From: Brevibacillus choshinensis | Lineage (GTDB): Bacteria > Bacillota > Bacilli > Brevibacillales > Brevibacillaceae | Assembly: GCF_016811915.1 (NCBI RefSeq) | Contig: NZ_CP069127.1 | Coordinates: 3,757,001 to 3,821,000 of the forward strand | Direction of reading: 5' to 3' | DNA: 64,000 nt | Part shown: positions 17,272 through 24,953 of the stretch, piece after piece | Layout of the letters: each line of letters starts with the position of its first letter | Position numbering within the stretch: position 1 is the first letter of the stretch | Made by a program: the position numbers and the translations under genes | Notes under the pieces: model-generated | What the model saw: only the letters and a program-made list of their open reading frames with translations | Databases searched by the model: none | What the model was told of the DNA's origin: nothing

Positions 17272-17302
17272 GCCCATTTCGGGTCATGAAAAAGGAGGAA
17301 GC

Positions 17303-18430
17303 ATGATGGATATTAAGCTGTTTGCAGTAGAAGACTGGATGAACAAGTACGAAATGAGTGCAACCTACAACATTGCAGAGACGTGCGTGGATTCATTGAC
17401 CATAGAAGAGCTCATCTCCATCGACGGTACCAATCCCGCTGACTTTTTCCGTTCCCTCTATGATAAAAAGCTGACGTACGGCCATATCGAAGGCTCTCCC
17501 GAGTTCCGTACTCTCGTCTCCGAGCTGTATGAAACCATCGATTCGAAGCAAGTGCTCGTCATGAACGGAGGCATCGCCGCCAACTTCCTCGTTTTCTATT
17601 CGCTCGTGAAGCCCGGCGACCATGTCATTTCCGTCCACCCTACCTATCAGCAAATATATGATGTACCGAAATCTTTCGGAGCTTCCGTTGATTTGCTCCA
17701 TTTGAAGCCGGAAAACGGCTACTTGCCTGACCTGGACGAGCTGCGCTCCCTCGTTCGGGAAAACACGAAGCTGATCTGCATCAACAATCCGAACAATCCT
17801 TCCGGTGCAATCATCGAACGCGAGCTTCTGGAGGGAATCGTGGAAATCGCACGTTCCTGCGGGGCTTACCTGCTGTGCGACGAGGTGTATCGCAATCTTT
17901 TGCAGGAGGATGACCTCATCGTCCCATCCGTCGCCGATCTGTACGAAAAAGGGATCAGCACTTCTAGCATGTCAAAAGCCCTCTCGCTGGCTGGACTTCG
18001 CCTCGGGTGGATCGCGGCCCCACAGGATGTGATCGAGGAATGCATCAAGCACCGCGACTATACGACGATCAGTGTGGGGATGCTCGATGATATTTTGGCG
18101 GTACACGCCATGAAAAACTACGATCGGATTCTTGGACGCAATCGCAAAATCATCAAGGATAACCTAGCCATTCTGGATGCGTGGGTGGCCGGGGAGCCTT
18201 CCGTCACATACGTAAAACCGCGTGCAGGTACGACCGCGATGCTGAAAGTGGATCTTCCGGTTACATCCGTAGACTTTTGCAAGGGTCTGCTAAAGGAAAC
18301 CGGCGCCTTCCTGACTCCTGGCAGCTGCTTTGATTTGGAAGGCTGGGTACGGATTGGCTATGCTTGCGAAACAGAAATGCTTCGCCAAGGACTGCAGAAA
18401 GTATCCGAGTACATCCGTTCCATTCGTTAA
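17303..18430 (+). CDS. PLP-dependent aminotransferase, class I/II
   Basis: 375 residues, start ATGATG with GGAGG five bases upstream. Fold type I blocks: VLVMNGGIAANFLVFYSLVK, INNPNNPSGAIIERELLEG, YLLCDEVYRNLL (PLP Asp and Tyr), and SSMSKALSLAGLRLGW with the PLP lysine. The N-terminus, DIKLFAVEDWMNKYEMSATY, has the layout of the subgroup that includes capreomycidine synthase, an arginine-related enzyme, so an arginine- or ornithine-type substrate is possible. It follows ornithine cyclodeaminase directly. A terminator follows. Confidence 0.85.
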   Translation: MMDIKLFAVEDWMNKYEMSATYNIAETCVDSLTIEELISIDGTNPADFFRSLYDKKLTYGHIEGSPEFRTLVSELYETIDSKQVLVMNGGIAANFLVFYSLVKPGDHVISVHPTYQQIYDVPKSFGASVDLLHLKPENGYLPDLDELRSLVRENTKLICINNPNNPSGAIIERELLEGIVEIARSCGAYLLCDEVYRNLLQEDDLIVPSVADLYEKGISTSSMSKALSLAGLRLGWIAAPQDVIEECIKHRDYTTISVGMLDDILAVHAMKNYDRILGRNRKIIKDNLAILDAWVAGEPSVTYVKPRAGTTAMLKVDLPVTSVDFCKGLLKETGAFLTPGSCFDLEGWVRIGYACETEMLRQGLQKVSEYIRSIR

Positions 18431-18436
18431 CGAAAC

Positions 18437-18470
18437 AAGGCTGTGGAGATATATTTCTCCGCAGCCTTTT
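18437..18470. terminator. Terminator between convergent aminotransferase and hom
   Basis: AAGGCTGTGGAGA, short AT loop, TCTCCGCAGCCTTTT. Serves the plus-strand aminotransferase; hom ends on the other strand at 18490. Confidence 0.82.
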
Positions 18471-18489
18471 GCATTCTGTAGGACGTGCT

Positions 18490-19758
18490 TCACTCAACGC
18501 TTCCTAGCAAGGGGAAGCATCGGACCTGCAAGCCAAAATCCGACTGTAACAATTCCTCGTGCTCTGCACGCATGCCGCTGGTGATCAATCCGGCACGCAG
18601 AACTCCTCCTAGGTCGAACTGTACCTTGAGCTTGTGTACGTCCACTCCCGCGTGACGCAAAAAGTGCAAAACGCGATCGGGCGTCGCCGCAGGTGCGGAG
18701 CCTTCCAGGTAACAGAGGGAATGGTCCCCGTTTTGCTGGGTTACCGAACCTGTCGCCGCCTCCGTTTCCTTCCACTCCGGATGCGGAGTGAACGGCTGTG
18801 TCAGCAGGTAAGCCAGGTCCTCCACGACTGCACTCGCAGTCGGCAATTCCCCTGCTCCTCTGCCTGTAAACAGAAGATCTCCCACAATATTCCCCGACAA
18901 CTGCACAGCATTGAACGCGTCCTGGATTTGGGCCAGCGGATGGTTCGTCGGCAGCATGGTCGGCTCTACCGATAAGCGAATGCCTTCCGGAGCCTGCTGG
19001 GCCTGGGCGATCAGCTTGATCCGATACCCGAGCTCACTCGCGATGCGGATCTGCCCGGAGGTTAGGTCTGCAATGCCCCTCCTCTTCACCTCGGCGAGCG
19101 GCAGCGACTCTCCGTAGACGAGCTGAGCTAAAATGTACAATTTGTACATCGCATCAAAGCCTTCCACGTCCGAGCGAGGGTCCGCTTCGGCATAACCCAG
19201 CTCCTGCGCCTGTCTGAGAACCTCCTGGTACGGCAGCTGCTCGGTCTCCATTTTCGTCAAAATGAAGTTGGTCGTGCCGTTCAGGATACCGCGCACGCCG
19301 TTGATGTCATTGGTGCGGAGGAATTGGCGCAGAACGCTGAGGATGGGAATCCCGCCCGCTACACTCGCTTCATAAGCCAAATGGACCTGATGACGATTGG
19401 CCAGATCCACGAGCTCGGTTCCTCTTTTCGCTAGCAGCTCCTTGTTGGCTGTGACCACATGACATCCCTTTTCAATCAAAGCGCGGACATAATCATACGT
19501 CGGCTCGACTCCACCCATGACCTCCACCACAATGTCCACATCACTCTTGAGCACTTCTTCAAAGTCAGTGGTCAGCACAGATCTGTCAAGCTCCACGGCT
19601 CTTTCCTTTTCCGAATCGCGCACCAGCGCTTTGACGATCTCGATCCGTTTTCCCAAGCGTGAGGAAAGCTTCTCCTGTTGGGAGCGGATGGTTTTGATCA
19701 CACCGCCACCTACCGTTCCCAATCCCAACAGCCCTACCTTAACAACTCCAGCACTCAT
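18490..19758 (-). CDS. hom: Homoserine dehydrogenase with ACT domain
   Basis: 422 residues from ATG 19758 (GGGGTG six bases upstream; an in-frame GTG at 19767 overlaps that site). Residues 5-20 are the NAD(P) loop GLLGLGTVGGGV; then ANKELLAKRGTEL; the homoserine dehydrogenase signature LNGTTNFILTKME; and a catalytic-domain block AEADPRSDVEGFDAMYKLYI. An ACT domain covers about 345-422. It reduces aspartate semialdehyde to homoserine, for methionine, threonine and isoleucine. Two tandem SAM-I riboswitches with terminators lie upstream, so it is repressed by S-adenosylmethionine rather than threonine alone. Confidence 0.95.
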   Translation of the reverse strand: MSAGVVKVGLLGLGTVGGGVIKTIRSQQEKLSSRLGKRIEIVKALVRDSEKERAVELDRSVLTTDFEEVLKSDVDIVVEVMGGVEPTYDYVRALIEKGCHVVTANKELLAKRGTELVDLANRHQVHLAYEASVAGGIPILSVLRQFLRTNDINGVRGILNGTTNFILTKMETEQLPYQEVLRQAQELGYAEADPRSDVEGFDAMYKLYILAQLVYGESLPLAEVKRRGIADLTSGQIRIASELGYRIKLIAQAQQAPEGIRLSVEPTMLPTNHPLAQIQDAFNAVQLSGNIVGDLLFTGRGAGELPTASAVVEDLAYLLTQPFTPHPEWKETEAATGSVTQQNGDHSLCYLEGSAPAATPDRVLHFLRHAGVDVHKLKVQFDLGGVLRAGLITSGMRAEHEELLQSDFGLQVRCFPLLGSVE

Positions 19759-19795
19759 CTCATTCACCCCATCAGCAGTCTGTCAAACAAAACAA

Positions 19796-19826
19796 ACAAA
19801 AAACCTTCTTCGATAAGAAGAAGGTT
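19796..19826 (-). terminator. Riboswitch terminator 2 (proximal to hom)
   Basis: Minus: AACCTTCTT, loop CTTATCG, AAGAAGGTT followed by TTTTGTTTG. The stem and loop are base-for-base the same as terminator 1. CTTATC in the loop region can pair with the GATAAG 3' strand of the aptamer, the S-box switch. Confidence 0.85.
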
Positions 19827-19851
19827 GGTTGGCATCGCTGCATTCCCTCTC

Positions 19852-19957
19852 CTTATCTCCCAGGACGCAAGCATCCTGCAGGAATTGGCACCTTGTCACC
19901 TACTACGTGACGGTTGCCGGGCTTCATCGGGCCAGTCCCTCCACCTCTCTGGATAAG
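19852..19957 (-). ncRNA. SAM-I (S-box) riboswitch, second aptamer
   Basis: Minus strand starts CTTATCCAGAGAGGTGGAGG, then CTGGCCCGATGAAGCCCGGC, AACC, a P3 hairpin, AAGGTGCCAATTCC, a P4 hairpin, and ends GATAAG. These are the conserved S-box elements in order: P1 ends CTTATC/GATAAG, the P2 kink-turn, the P3/P4 junction. Binding of S-adenosylmethionine would stabilise P1 and favour terminator 2. This is the aptamer nearest hom. Confidence 0.93.
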
Positions 19958-19980
19958 AAAGTATGTAGTTTTGAAGAAAT

Positions 19981-20011
19981 CAAAAAAACCTTCTTCGATA
20001 AGAAGAAGGTT
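19981..20011 (-). terminator. Riboswitch terminator 1 (distal)
   Basis: Minus: AACCTTCTT, CTTATCG loop, AAGAAGGTT followed by TTTTTG. Belongs to the first aptamer. Confidence 0.85.
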
Positions 20012-20039
20012 CTCATTCACGTATACGAGTGACCCGCTT

Positions 20040-20144
20040 CTTATCTTTCGAGACGTACAGTCTCGCAGGAATTGGCACCTTGTCACAAACTTCATGACGG
20101 TTGCCGGGCTTCATAGGGCCAGACCCTCCACCTCTCTGGATAAG
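20040..20144 (-). ncRNA. SAM-I (S-box) riboswitch, first aptamer
   Basis: Minus: CTTATCCAGAGAGGTGGAGG, then CTGGCCCTATGAAGCCCGGC, AACC, P3, AAGGTGCCAATTCC, P4 ending GAAAGATAAG. Same S-box elements as the second aptamer, about 190 bases away, each with its own terminator. The P3 and P4 stems differ in sequence between the two, while the junction residues are conserved, which indicates both are functional rather than a recent copy. Confidence 0.93.
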
Positions 20145-20166
20145 AACTAGTATGCTGTTGAAGTTT

Positions 20167-20195
20167 ATTCTAAGAAATTCCATCCGATCCGTCAA
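20167..20195 (-). promoter_or_regulatory. Sigma-A promoter of the hom leader
   Basis: Minus: TTGACG (20190-20195), 17-base spacer, TAGAAT (20167-20172). It lies about 20 bases before the first S-box aptamer, as expected for the leader start. Confidence 0.8.
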
Positions 20196-20272
20196 CACAA
20201 AATTCACGCTATTTCGGAACGAATGCACCCAAGCCGCCCTGAATGATTGAAGCGAAACTGGCGGAGCTATTT

Positions 20273-20788
20273 CTAGAGATGATATCTTTCCGAAAGAAGC
20301 TTGCGGTGATGGAGCTCATGGCCCGCGATGATGTAGGCCAATGCCCTCGCCGAGAGTTCGCTGTTATTGGCAAGCCCCCTGCGCGTCCAGGCTTCCTCGG
20401 GCACCCCATTTATGAGGGCAAGCGTGGATCCGCGCACCGCCCGGAACTCCTCCAGCAGCGCTGACATCGGACGCGAGTCAAAGGAGCCCTGAAGCACATA
20501 AGCCTCATCTTCATATCCGGCCAAAGGAGTCTCGTCTCCTCTGGCAATCCTCAGCAAACGATAGCTCATGATTCTCTCCGTGTCGATGAGATGTCCGAGC
20601 ACTTCTTTTACCGACCATTTTCCAGGAGCGTAACGGAAAATCTCCTGCTCATTTGTAAGACCAGAGAGCATCATTGCGGTTTCCTCCAGCTGACGGGATA
20701 ACCATTCTGGCAAACTCCCATCTGGAACCAGAGCAATGTATTTCCCATAGTAAGCGGCGTATTCGTCACTTGTCGGCCGATTCATCAT
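20273..20788 (-). CDS. DinB family protein
   Basis: 171 residues from ATG 20788 (AAGGAGG eight bases upstream). DinB/DUF664 features: WSVKEVLGHLIDTERIMSYR with the first metal His, then SELSARALAYIIAGHELHHR (AGHELHH) with the other two. A four-helix bundle binding a divalent metal; many members are putative thiol-S-transferases using bacillithiol in Firmicutes. Length is normal. Its upstream neighbour is a histidine kinase ending 29 bases away. Confidence 0.86.
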   Translation of the reverse strand: MMNRPTSDEYAAYYGKYIALVPDGSLPEWLSRQLEETAMMLSGLTNEQEIFRYAPGKWSVKEVLGHLIDTERIMSYRLLRIARGDETPLAGYEDEAYVLQGSFDSRPMSALLEEFRAVRGSTLALINGVPEEAWTRRGLANNSELSARALAYIIAGHELHHRKLLSERYHL

Positions 20789-20817
20789 CTTATCTTCCTC
20801 CTTTTGATTGGTTGCGA

Positions 20818-22101
20818 TCAACCCGTACTGGCAGCCGGCGCCTCCTCTTCAAAGTCATACAGCGGGAGTGATATGGTAAAACGAGTCCCCGCTCTCGGCT
20901 CGCTTTGAACAGCTACAGAGCCCCCGATAGCGCGAATCACCTGAAAAGAGTAGGTCAATCCGAGGCCAGTGCCGCTTGATTTCGTAGAATAATAAATAGA
21001 CCCGAGTCGACTGATCTGGTCAGCACTCATTCCCACTCCGTTGTCCTTGATGATCAAAAGTACGCTTCGGTCAGCCAGATTCAGACTGATTGACACCTTG
21101 GCATGCGGAATTTCCACGCAAGCTTCGATCGCATTTTTTATAAAATTCATGAGTACCTGTTTGACCTCATCCCCATTTGCGATGATCCATACAGGGACCA
21201 CCGGCTTATGCTCCAGCTCGATCTCAACATTGCTCATGATGGCATAAGACGACATGACGTCCATGATCACCTGCACATGCTGCGATAGATTGGTTTTTCC
21301 TGTTTGCTTGCCCGGAGGCTTGGAGATGGATAGATATTCGGATAGCACCGTTTCGGTTCGATCGATTTCCATGAGACTGATGTCGATGTATTGTTCCATC
21401 TTTCCGTGCTCCAACGAGCCGTACCGTATCAACTGCAGAAAGCCTTTGACAGCGGTGAGCGGATTCCGGACCTCATGAGCGAGAGAGGCAGCTACATGGC
21501 TGATCGCCTCGAACTTTTCATTTTGTGAATAGGTGATAAAAATGGCTTTATCGGCAATCGCCTTGTGAAACAACGTCGTCAAGAGCCAGATGCCAACCAT
21601 ATATTGAAGGGGAAAAACCACTAGATGTTCCAAGAGGTAATTCTGTACCAGGTCTGGATGGTTCACGTACAAAATAAAAGTAGGATGGATGGATAAGACG
21701 ATCCCAGCCATACAGGTGACGAGCGATGTCCGTCGCGTGTTTTTATAAACCTGGTTAAACAGTAAGGACAAGAAAAACGTGCACAAAAAAATGCTGGAGC
21801 CCACCCAAATGCCTTCTCCTCCCATGTACAATCGATAGAGAAAAAATTCCACCAGGAGAATGCAACCCGTTTGCAAACCGCCAAATACCACTCCAAAGTA
21901 CATGATGATGTGGCGGACATCAAAATAAAAACCAGAACCCATGCTGCACGAGAAGGTCATGGCCAATAACAGGGAAAGAGAGCTCGTCGCGATGATAAAT
22001 TTTTTGCTGTAATTTTGAAGTTTGTCCCGGTAGTAAACGTTAAACAGGATAAAAGGTAAAAGAGCGAAGAAGAGCTGCAGCATTACGTGCTTCATAATCA
22101 T
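20818..22101 (-). CDS. Membrane sensor histidine kinase, 5TM-LYT type (sporulation kinase-like)
   Basis: 427 residues. Residues 1-180 contain five to six membrane spans of the 5TMR-LYT type (FDVRHIIMYFGVVFGGLQTG). The H-box is SLAHEVRNPLTAVKGFLQLI with His209; N-box VLMNFIKNAIEAC; G1 IIKDNGVGM; G2 GTGLGLTYSFQVIRAIGG. This layout is that of the KinB group, which feeds the sporulation phosphorelay. No response regulator gene is next door, typical of sporulation orphan kinases. GAGG lies upstream of the start, but the exact initiation codon (ATG 22101 or 22095) is not certain. The DinB gene follows. Confidence 0.88.
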   Translation of the reverse strand: MIMKHVMLQLFFALLPFILFNVYYRDKLQNYSKKFIIATSSLSLLLAMTFSCSMGSGFYFDVRHIIMYFGVVFGGLQTGCILLVEFFLYRLYMGGEGIWVGSSIFLCTFFLSLLFNQVYKNTRRTSLVTCMAGIVLSIHPTFILYVNHPDLVQNYLLEHLVVFPLQYMVGIWLLTTLFHKAIADKAIFITYSQNEKFEAISHVAASLAHEVRNPLTAVKGFLQLIRYGSLEHGKMEQYIDISLMEIDRTETVLSEYLSISKPPGKQTGKTNLSQHVQVIMDVMSSYAIMSNVEIELEHKPVVPVWIIANGDEVKQVLMNFIKNAIEACVEIPHAKVSISLNLADRSVLLIIKDNGVGMSADQISRLGSIYYSTKSSGTGLGLTYSFQVIRAIGGSVAVQSEPRAGTRFTISLPLYDFEEEAPAASTG

Positions 22102-22270
22102 GACCGGGATCGCCTCTTCGTCTTCATTTTACTAGCCACTATTACCTTCTAAAATGGCATGAGTTCGATATGTTCTTGATTCGATACTTTTTTTAGGATT
22201 CCTTCAAATGGAAAAGGTGGAACATATGCATATTTTTGCTTTATAGAAGGTAACGCTGCGCTAGAGGTGT

Positions 22271-22894
22271 CTACGTGGTCGTGACGCCTTCCAAAAGCAA
22301 GACTCTAGCAGGCGCAGCATCTGTCCCGACCAGCTTTAGAGGGGCGGCCACCATGAAGTAATCCCCTTGGGGTACTTCCTTCAAACGCAAGCCTTCGATA
22401 ATAATGACGTTGGCTGCAAACAATGTTTTGTGCGTGGGGTGACCTTCCTGACTGCGCTCGATTCCGAGGGCATCTGTTCCCAACCCTCGCACTCCCAAGC
22501 TCGCCAAGTATTCGGCTCCATCCATGGCCAAATACACGAATTCAAATGAAAACGCCTCATCCCATGAGTTCTTCGTTTTGAACAGGAGGAAATCGTCCGT
22601 GCCAATGGAAAACGGCTCCAGGTCTGCACGGGTAATTTTGTCCTCTACATGGGTGAGATCCAACACTTTGCAGGATCCCACCAATTTCTCCAACGCAATC
22701 GTTTCAAAGGTTTCTCCATCCGTTACCATGTGAAGCGGCGCATCCACATGCGTGCCCGTATGGACGTCCAATTCAATTCGGGACTCCGTCACGTAGCCAT
22801 TGGTGACAGGCTTGATTCTCGGTTGTTTCTCCGGTTTGTTTTTGTACACCGTCATTCCTTCATAAATCGCGCCTGTTACATCGTACATCTTCAT
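22271..22894 (-). CDS. Cyclase family protein (kynurenine formamidase-like fold)
   Basis: 207 residues from ATG 22894 (GGGGGG upstream). The HTGTHVDAPLHMV motif (about residues 44-56) is the metal site of the cyclase/KynB superfamily; DLTHVEDKITRADLEPFSIG and GLRLKEVPQGDYFMVAAPLK follow in the family order. Members hydrolyse N-formyl-kynurenine, isatin or other amides. The N-terminus MYDVTGAIYEGMTVYKNKPE lacks the usual PxWPGD hexapeptide, so it is probably not the tryptophan-pathway KynB; the substrate is unknown. About 130 bases separate it from the oxidoreductase upstream. Confidence 0.85.
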   Translation of the reverse strand: MKMYDVTGAIYEGMTVYKNKPEKQPRIKPVTNGYVTESRIELDVHTGTHVDAPLHMVTDGETFETIALEKLVGSCKVLDLTHVEDKITRADLEPFSIGTDDFLLFKTKNSWDEAFSFEFVYLAMDGAEYLASLGVRGLGTDALGIERSQEGHPTHKTLFAANVIIIEGLRLKEVPQGDYFMVAAPLKLVGTDAAPARVLLLEGVTTT

Positions 22895-23024
22895 CGCATT
22901 CGCCCCCCAATTCATTCTCACCATGACTGCATAACAGCTTTTTCACCATCTATTCCCTGAAGATTCGGAAAGCAGCGACTCCTAACCTTACGTCCGCTTC
23001 TCGTTGCCATTGTTCCAACAGATA

Positions 23025-24017
23025 CTAGTCTGCATTCGATCGGTCCGCAGGGTATGCAAGTCCGACCTGTTTTCTCACCTCATCCATAATTTCCATGGCG
23101 ATCAGTGTATTCTCATGGGAATTCGTAGGCGACTCCAGCAATCCCTTTTGGACCAGCTCCATAAACTCCCGGATCTCGTAATGCATCAGCTGGGATGTCT
23201 GAGGTCTCGTGACATCCTCCACCCTTCCATCTCGGTAACGGATTTCGATCTTCTTCAAATGATTGATTTTGTCGATGACCATCGTGGCGTCCTCCCCCTG
23301 AATTTCAGCAGGCAGAAACGAATCCGAGATTTTCGAGTAGATCACCACTGCTTCTTTGTCCTCATATTTCATCAGGATGCTTCCTTCACCGTCGACACCT
23401 GAATCGAGCATGATGGCCTCCCCTTTCACTGAGGAGGGCTTCCCGAACAGGACGACCATCGGGTACAGACAGTAGATCCCGATATCCATCATCGCCCCGT
23501 TTGAAAAGGCCGGATCAAACGCGTTGAGGACGGTTCCTTGTTTATAAGCATCGTAGCGAGACGAATATTGGCAGTTCCCTGCAAAATACCGGCGGTTTTT
23601 CCCCAGCTTGGGAAGGTTGTCCTGAATCGCCCGGAAATTCGGTGCGAGCGTCGATTTCACCGCTTCCATGAGCAGTACGCCGCTTTCCCTCGCAGCAGCA
23701 ACCATCGCTCGTGCTTCGTTTGCATTGGACGCTAACGGCTTTTCGCACAGCACGTGCAGCCCCTGCTTCATGCACTGGATCGCTTGCCTGGCGTGAAAAG
23801 AATTGGGACTGGCGATGTACACGGCATCGATCTCCTTGCTAGCAGCCATCGACTCAACGTCCGTGAAAATCAAGGGGGCACCGTGCGTCTGCGCGAAAGA
23901 TCTGGCTCGTTCTTCTGTACGAGAATAAACTGCCGCCAGGGAAAACCCCTCTATCTCTTTCCCTGAACGAATAAACTCTTCCGTGATCCAATTGGTTCCA
24001 ATTACGCCAAATCTCAT
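23025..24017 (-). CDS. Gfo/Idh/MocA family oxidoreductase
   Basis: 330 residues from ATG 24017, with GAGGAG upstream; GTG at 24020 is also possible. Starts MRFGVIGTNWITEEFIRSGK; then DAVYIASPNSFHARQAIQCM; then HVLCEKPLASNANEARAMV with the EKP catalytic lysine signature; C-terminal sugar-binding part from about 125. These enzymes use NAD(P)H to reduce or oxidise sugars, inositols and related compounds. It lies 15 bases after gnd, in a zwf-gnd operon, so a pentose-phosphate-linked sugar is a reasonable guess. Confidence 0.87.
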   Translation of the reverse strand: MRFGVIGTNWITEEFIRSGKEIEGFSLAAVYSRTEERARSFAQTHGAPLIFTDVESMAASKEIDAVYIASPNSFHARQAIQCMKQGLHVLCEKPLASNANEARAMVAAARESGVLLMEAVKSTLAPNFRAIQDNLPKLGKNRRYFAGNCQYSSRYDAYKQGTVLNAFDPAFSNGAMMDIGIYCLYPMVVLFGKPSSVKGEAIMLDSGVDGEGSILMKYEDKEAVVIYSKISDSFLPAEIQGEDATMVIDKINHLKKIEIRYRDGRVEDVTRPQTSQLMHYEIREFMELVQKGLLESPTNSHENTLIAMEIMDEVRKQVGLAYPADRSNAD

Positions 24018-24032
24018 CACAGTCGCTCTCCT

Positions 24033-24935
24033 CTAGTTTTTTTCCGCCTTTTCCACCGCATGTCCGCCAAACTCGTTACGCAAAGCCGCTACGACTTTCC
24101 CTGTAAACGTATCCGTCTCCAAGGAGCGATACCGCATCAACAGGGACATCGCGATGACCGGTGTGGCGGCTTGCAGATCCAGCGCTGTTTCAACCGTCCA
24201 TTTTCCTTCTCCGGACGAGTGCATGACCCCTTTCAGCTCATCCAGCTTGGCGTCTTTGGAAAAGGCGCGCTCTGTCAGCTCCATGAGCCATGAACGAATG
24301 ACGGAGCCGTTGTTCCATACCCGCGCTACTTGCTCAAAGTCATAAGAGAAACCGCTTTTTTCCAGCACCTCAAACCCTTCGCCAATCGCAGCCATCATGC
24401 CGTATTCGATGCCATTATGCACCATTTTCAAGAAATGACCACTGCCGGCTTCCCCCGCGTACAAATAGCCGTTTGCTACCGCTGTGTCGCGAAAGACCGG
24501 CTCGACCACTGCCCATGCTTCCGGATCTCCGCCTACCATGTAGCAGGCTCCGTGGCGTGCCCCTTCCATTCCGCCAGACGTCCCTGCGTCCATATAATGT
24601 ACGCCCGCCTCTTTCATTTGATGGTAGCGGCGTATGGTTTCTTTATAGTGTGAATTACCTGCTTCGATCACGATATCCCCTGGTTGCAGCAGCGGAGTCA
24701 ATTCTTCCAATACAGAATCGACGATCGCATGGGGAACCATGATCCAGAGCACTCGGGGTGCCTCTAGTAGTGAGACGAGCTCTCCCAAGCTATTGGCACC
24801 GCTCGCCCCGTACCCTTTCATCGCTTCTACTGCTTCCGCATTTACGTCGAAGGCCACCACTTCATGCTGATGATCGAGCAAATTTTGTCCTAAGTTCAGG
24901 CCCATTTTTCCTAACCCGATAAGTCCGATCCTCAT
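24033..24935 (-). CDS. gnd: 6-phosphogluconate dehydrogenase, short (YqeC/GndA) type
   Basis: 300 residues, short class, NAD-type. GLIGLGKMGLNLGQNLLDH at the N-terminus is the dinucleotide loop; DAGTSGGMEGARHGACYMVG is the substrate-binding signature; GHFLKMVHNGIEYGMM carries the catalytic Lys and Asn. The N-terminal Asp at 31 (FDVNAEAV) in the loop after strand two fits NAD+ preference. It oxidises 6-phosphogluconate to ribulose 5-phosphate and CO2. Between zwf (18 bases) and the Gfo/Idh gene (15 bases). Confidence 0.92.
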   Translation of the reverse strand: MRIGLIGLGKMGLNLGQNLLDHQHEVVAFDVNAEAVEAMKGYGASGANSLGELVSLLEAPRVLWIMVPHAIVDSVLEELTPLLQPGDIVIEAGNSHYKETIRRYHQMKEAGVHYMDAGTSGGMEGARHGACYMVGGDPEAWAVVEPVFRDTAVANGYLYAGEAGSGHFLKMVHNGIEYGMMAAIGEGFEVLEKSGFSYDFEQVARVWNNGSVIRSWLMELTERAFSKDAKLDELKGVMHSSGEGKWTVETALDLQAATPVIAMSLLMRYRSLETDTFTGKVVAALRNEFGGHAVEKAEKN

Positions 24936-24953
24936 TTTCGTTCCCTCCTGTCG

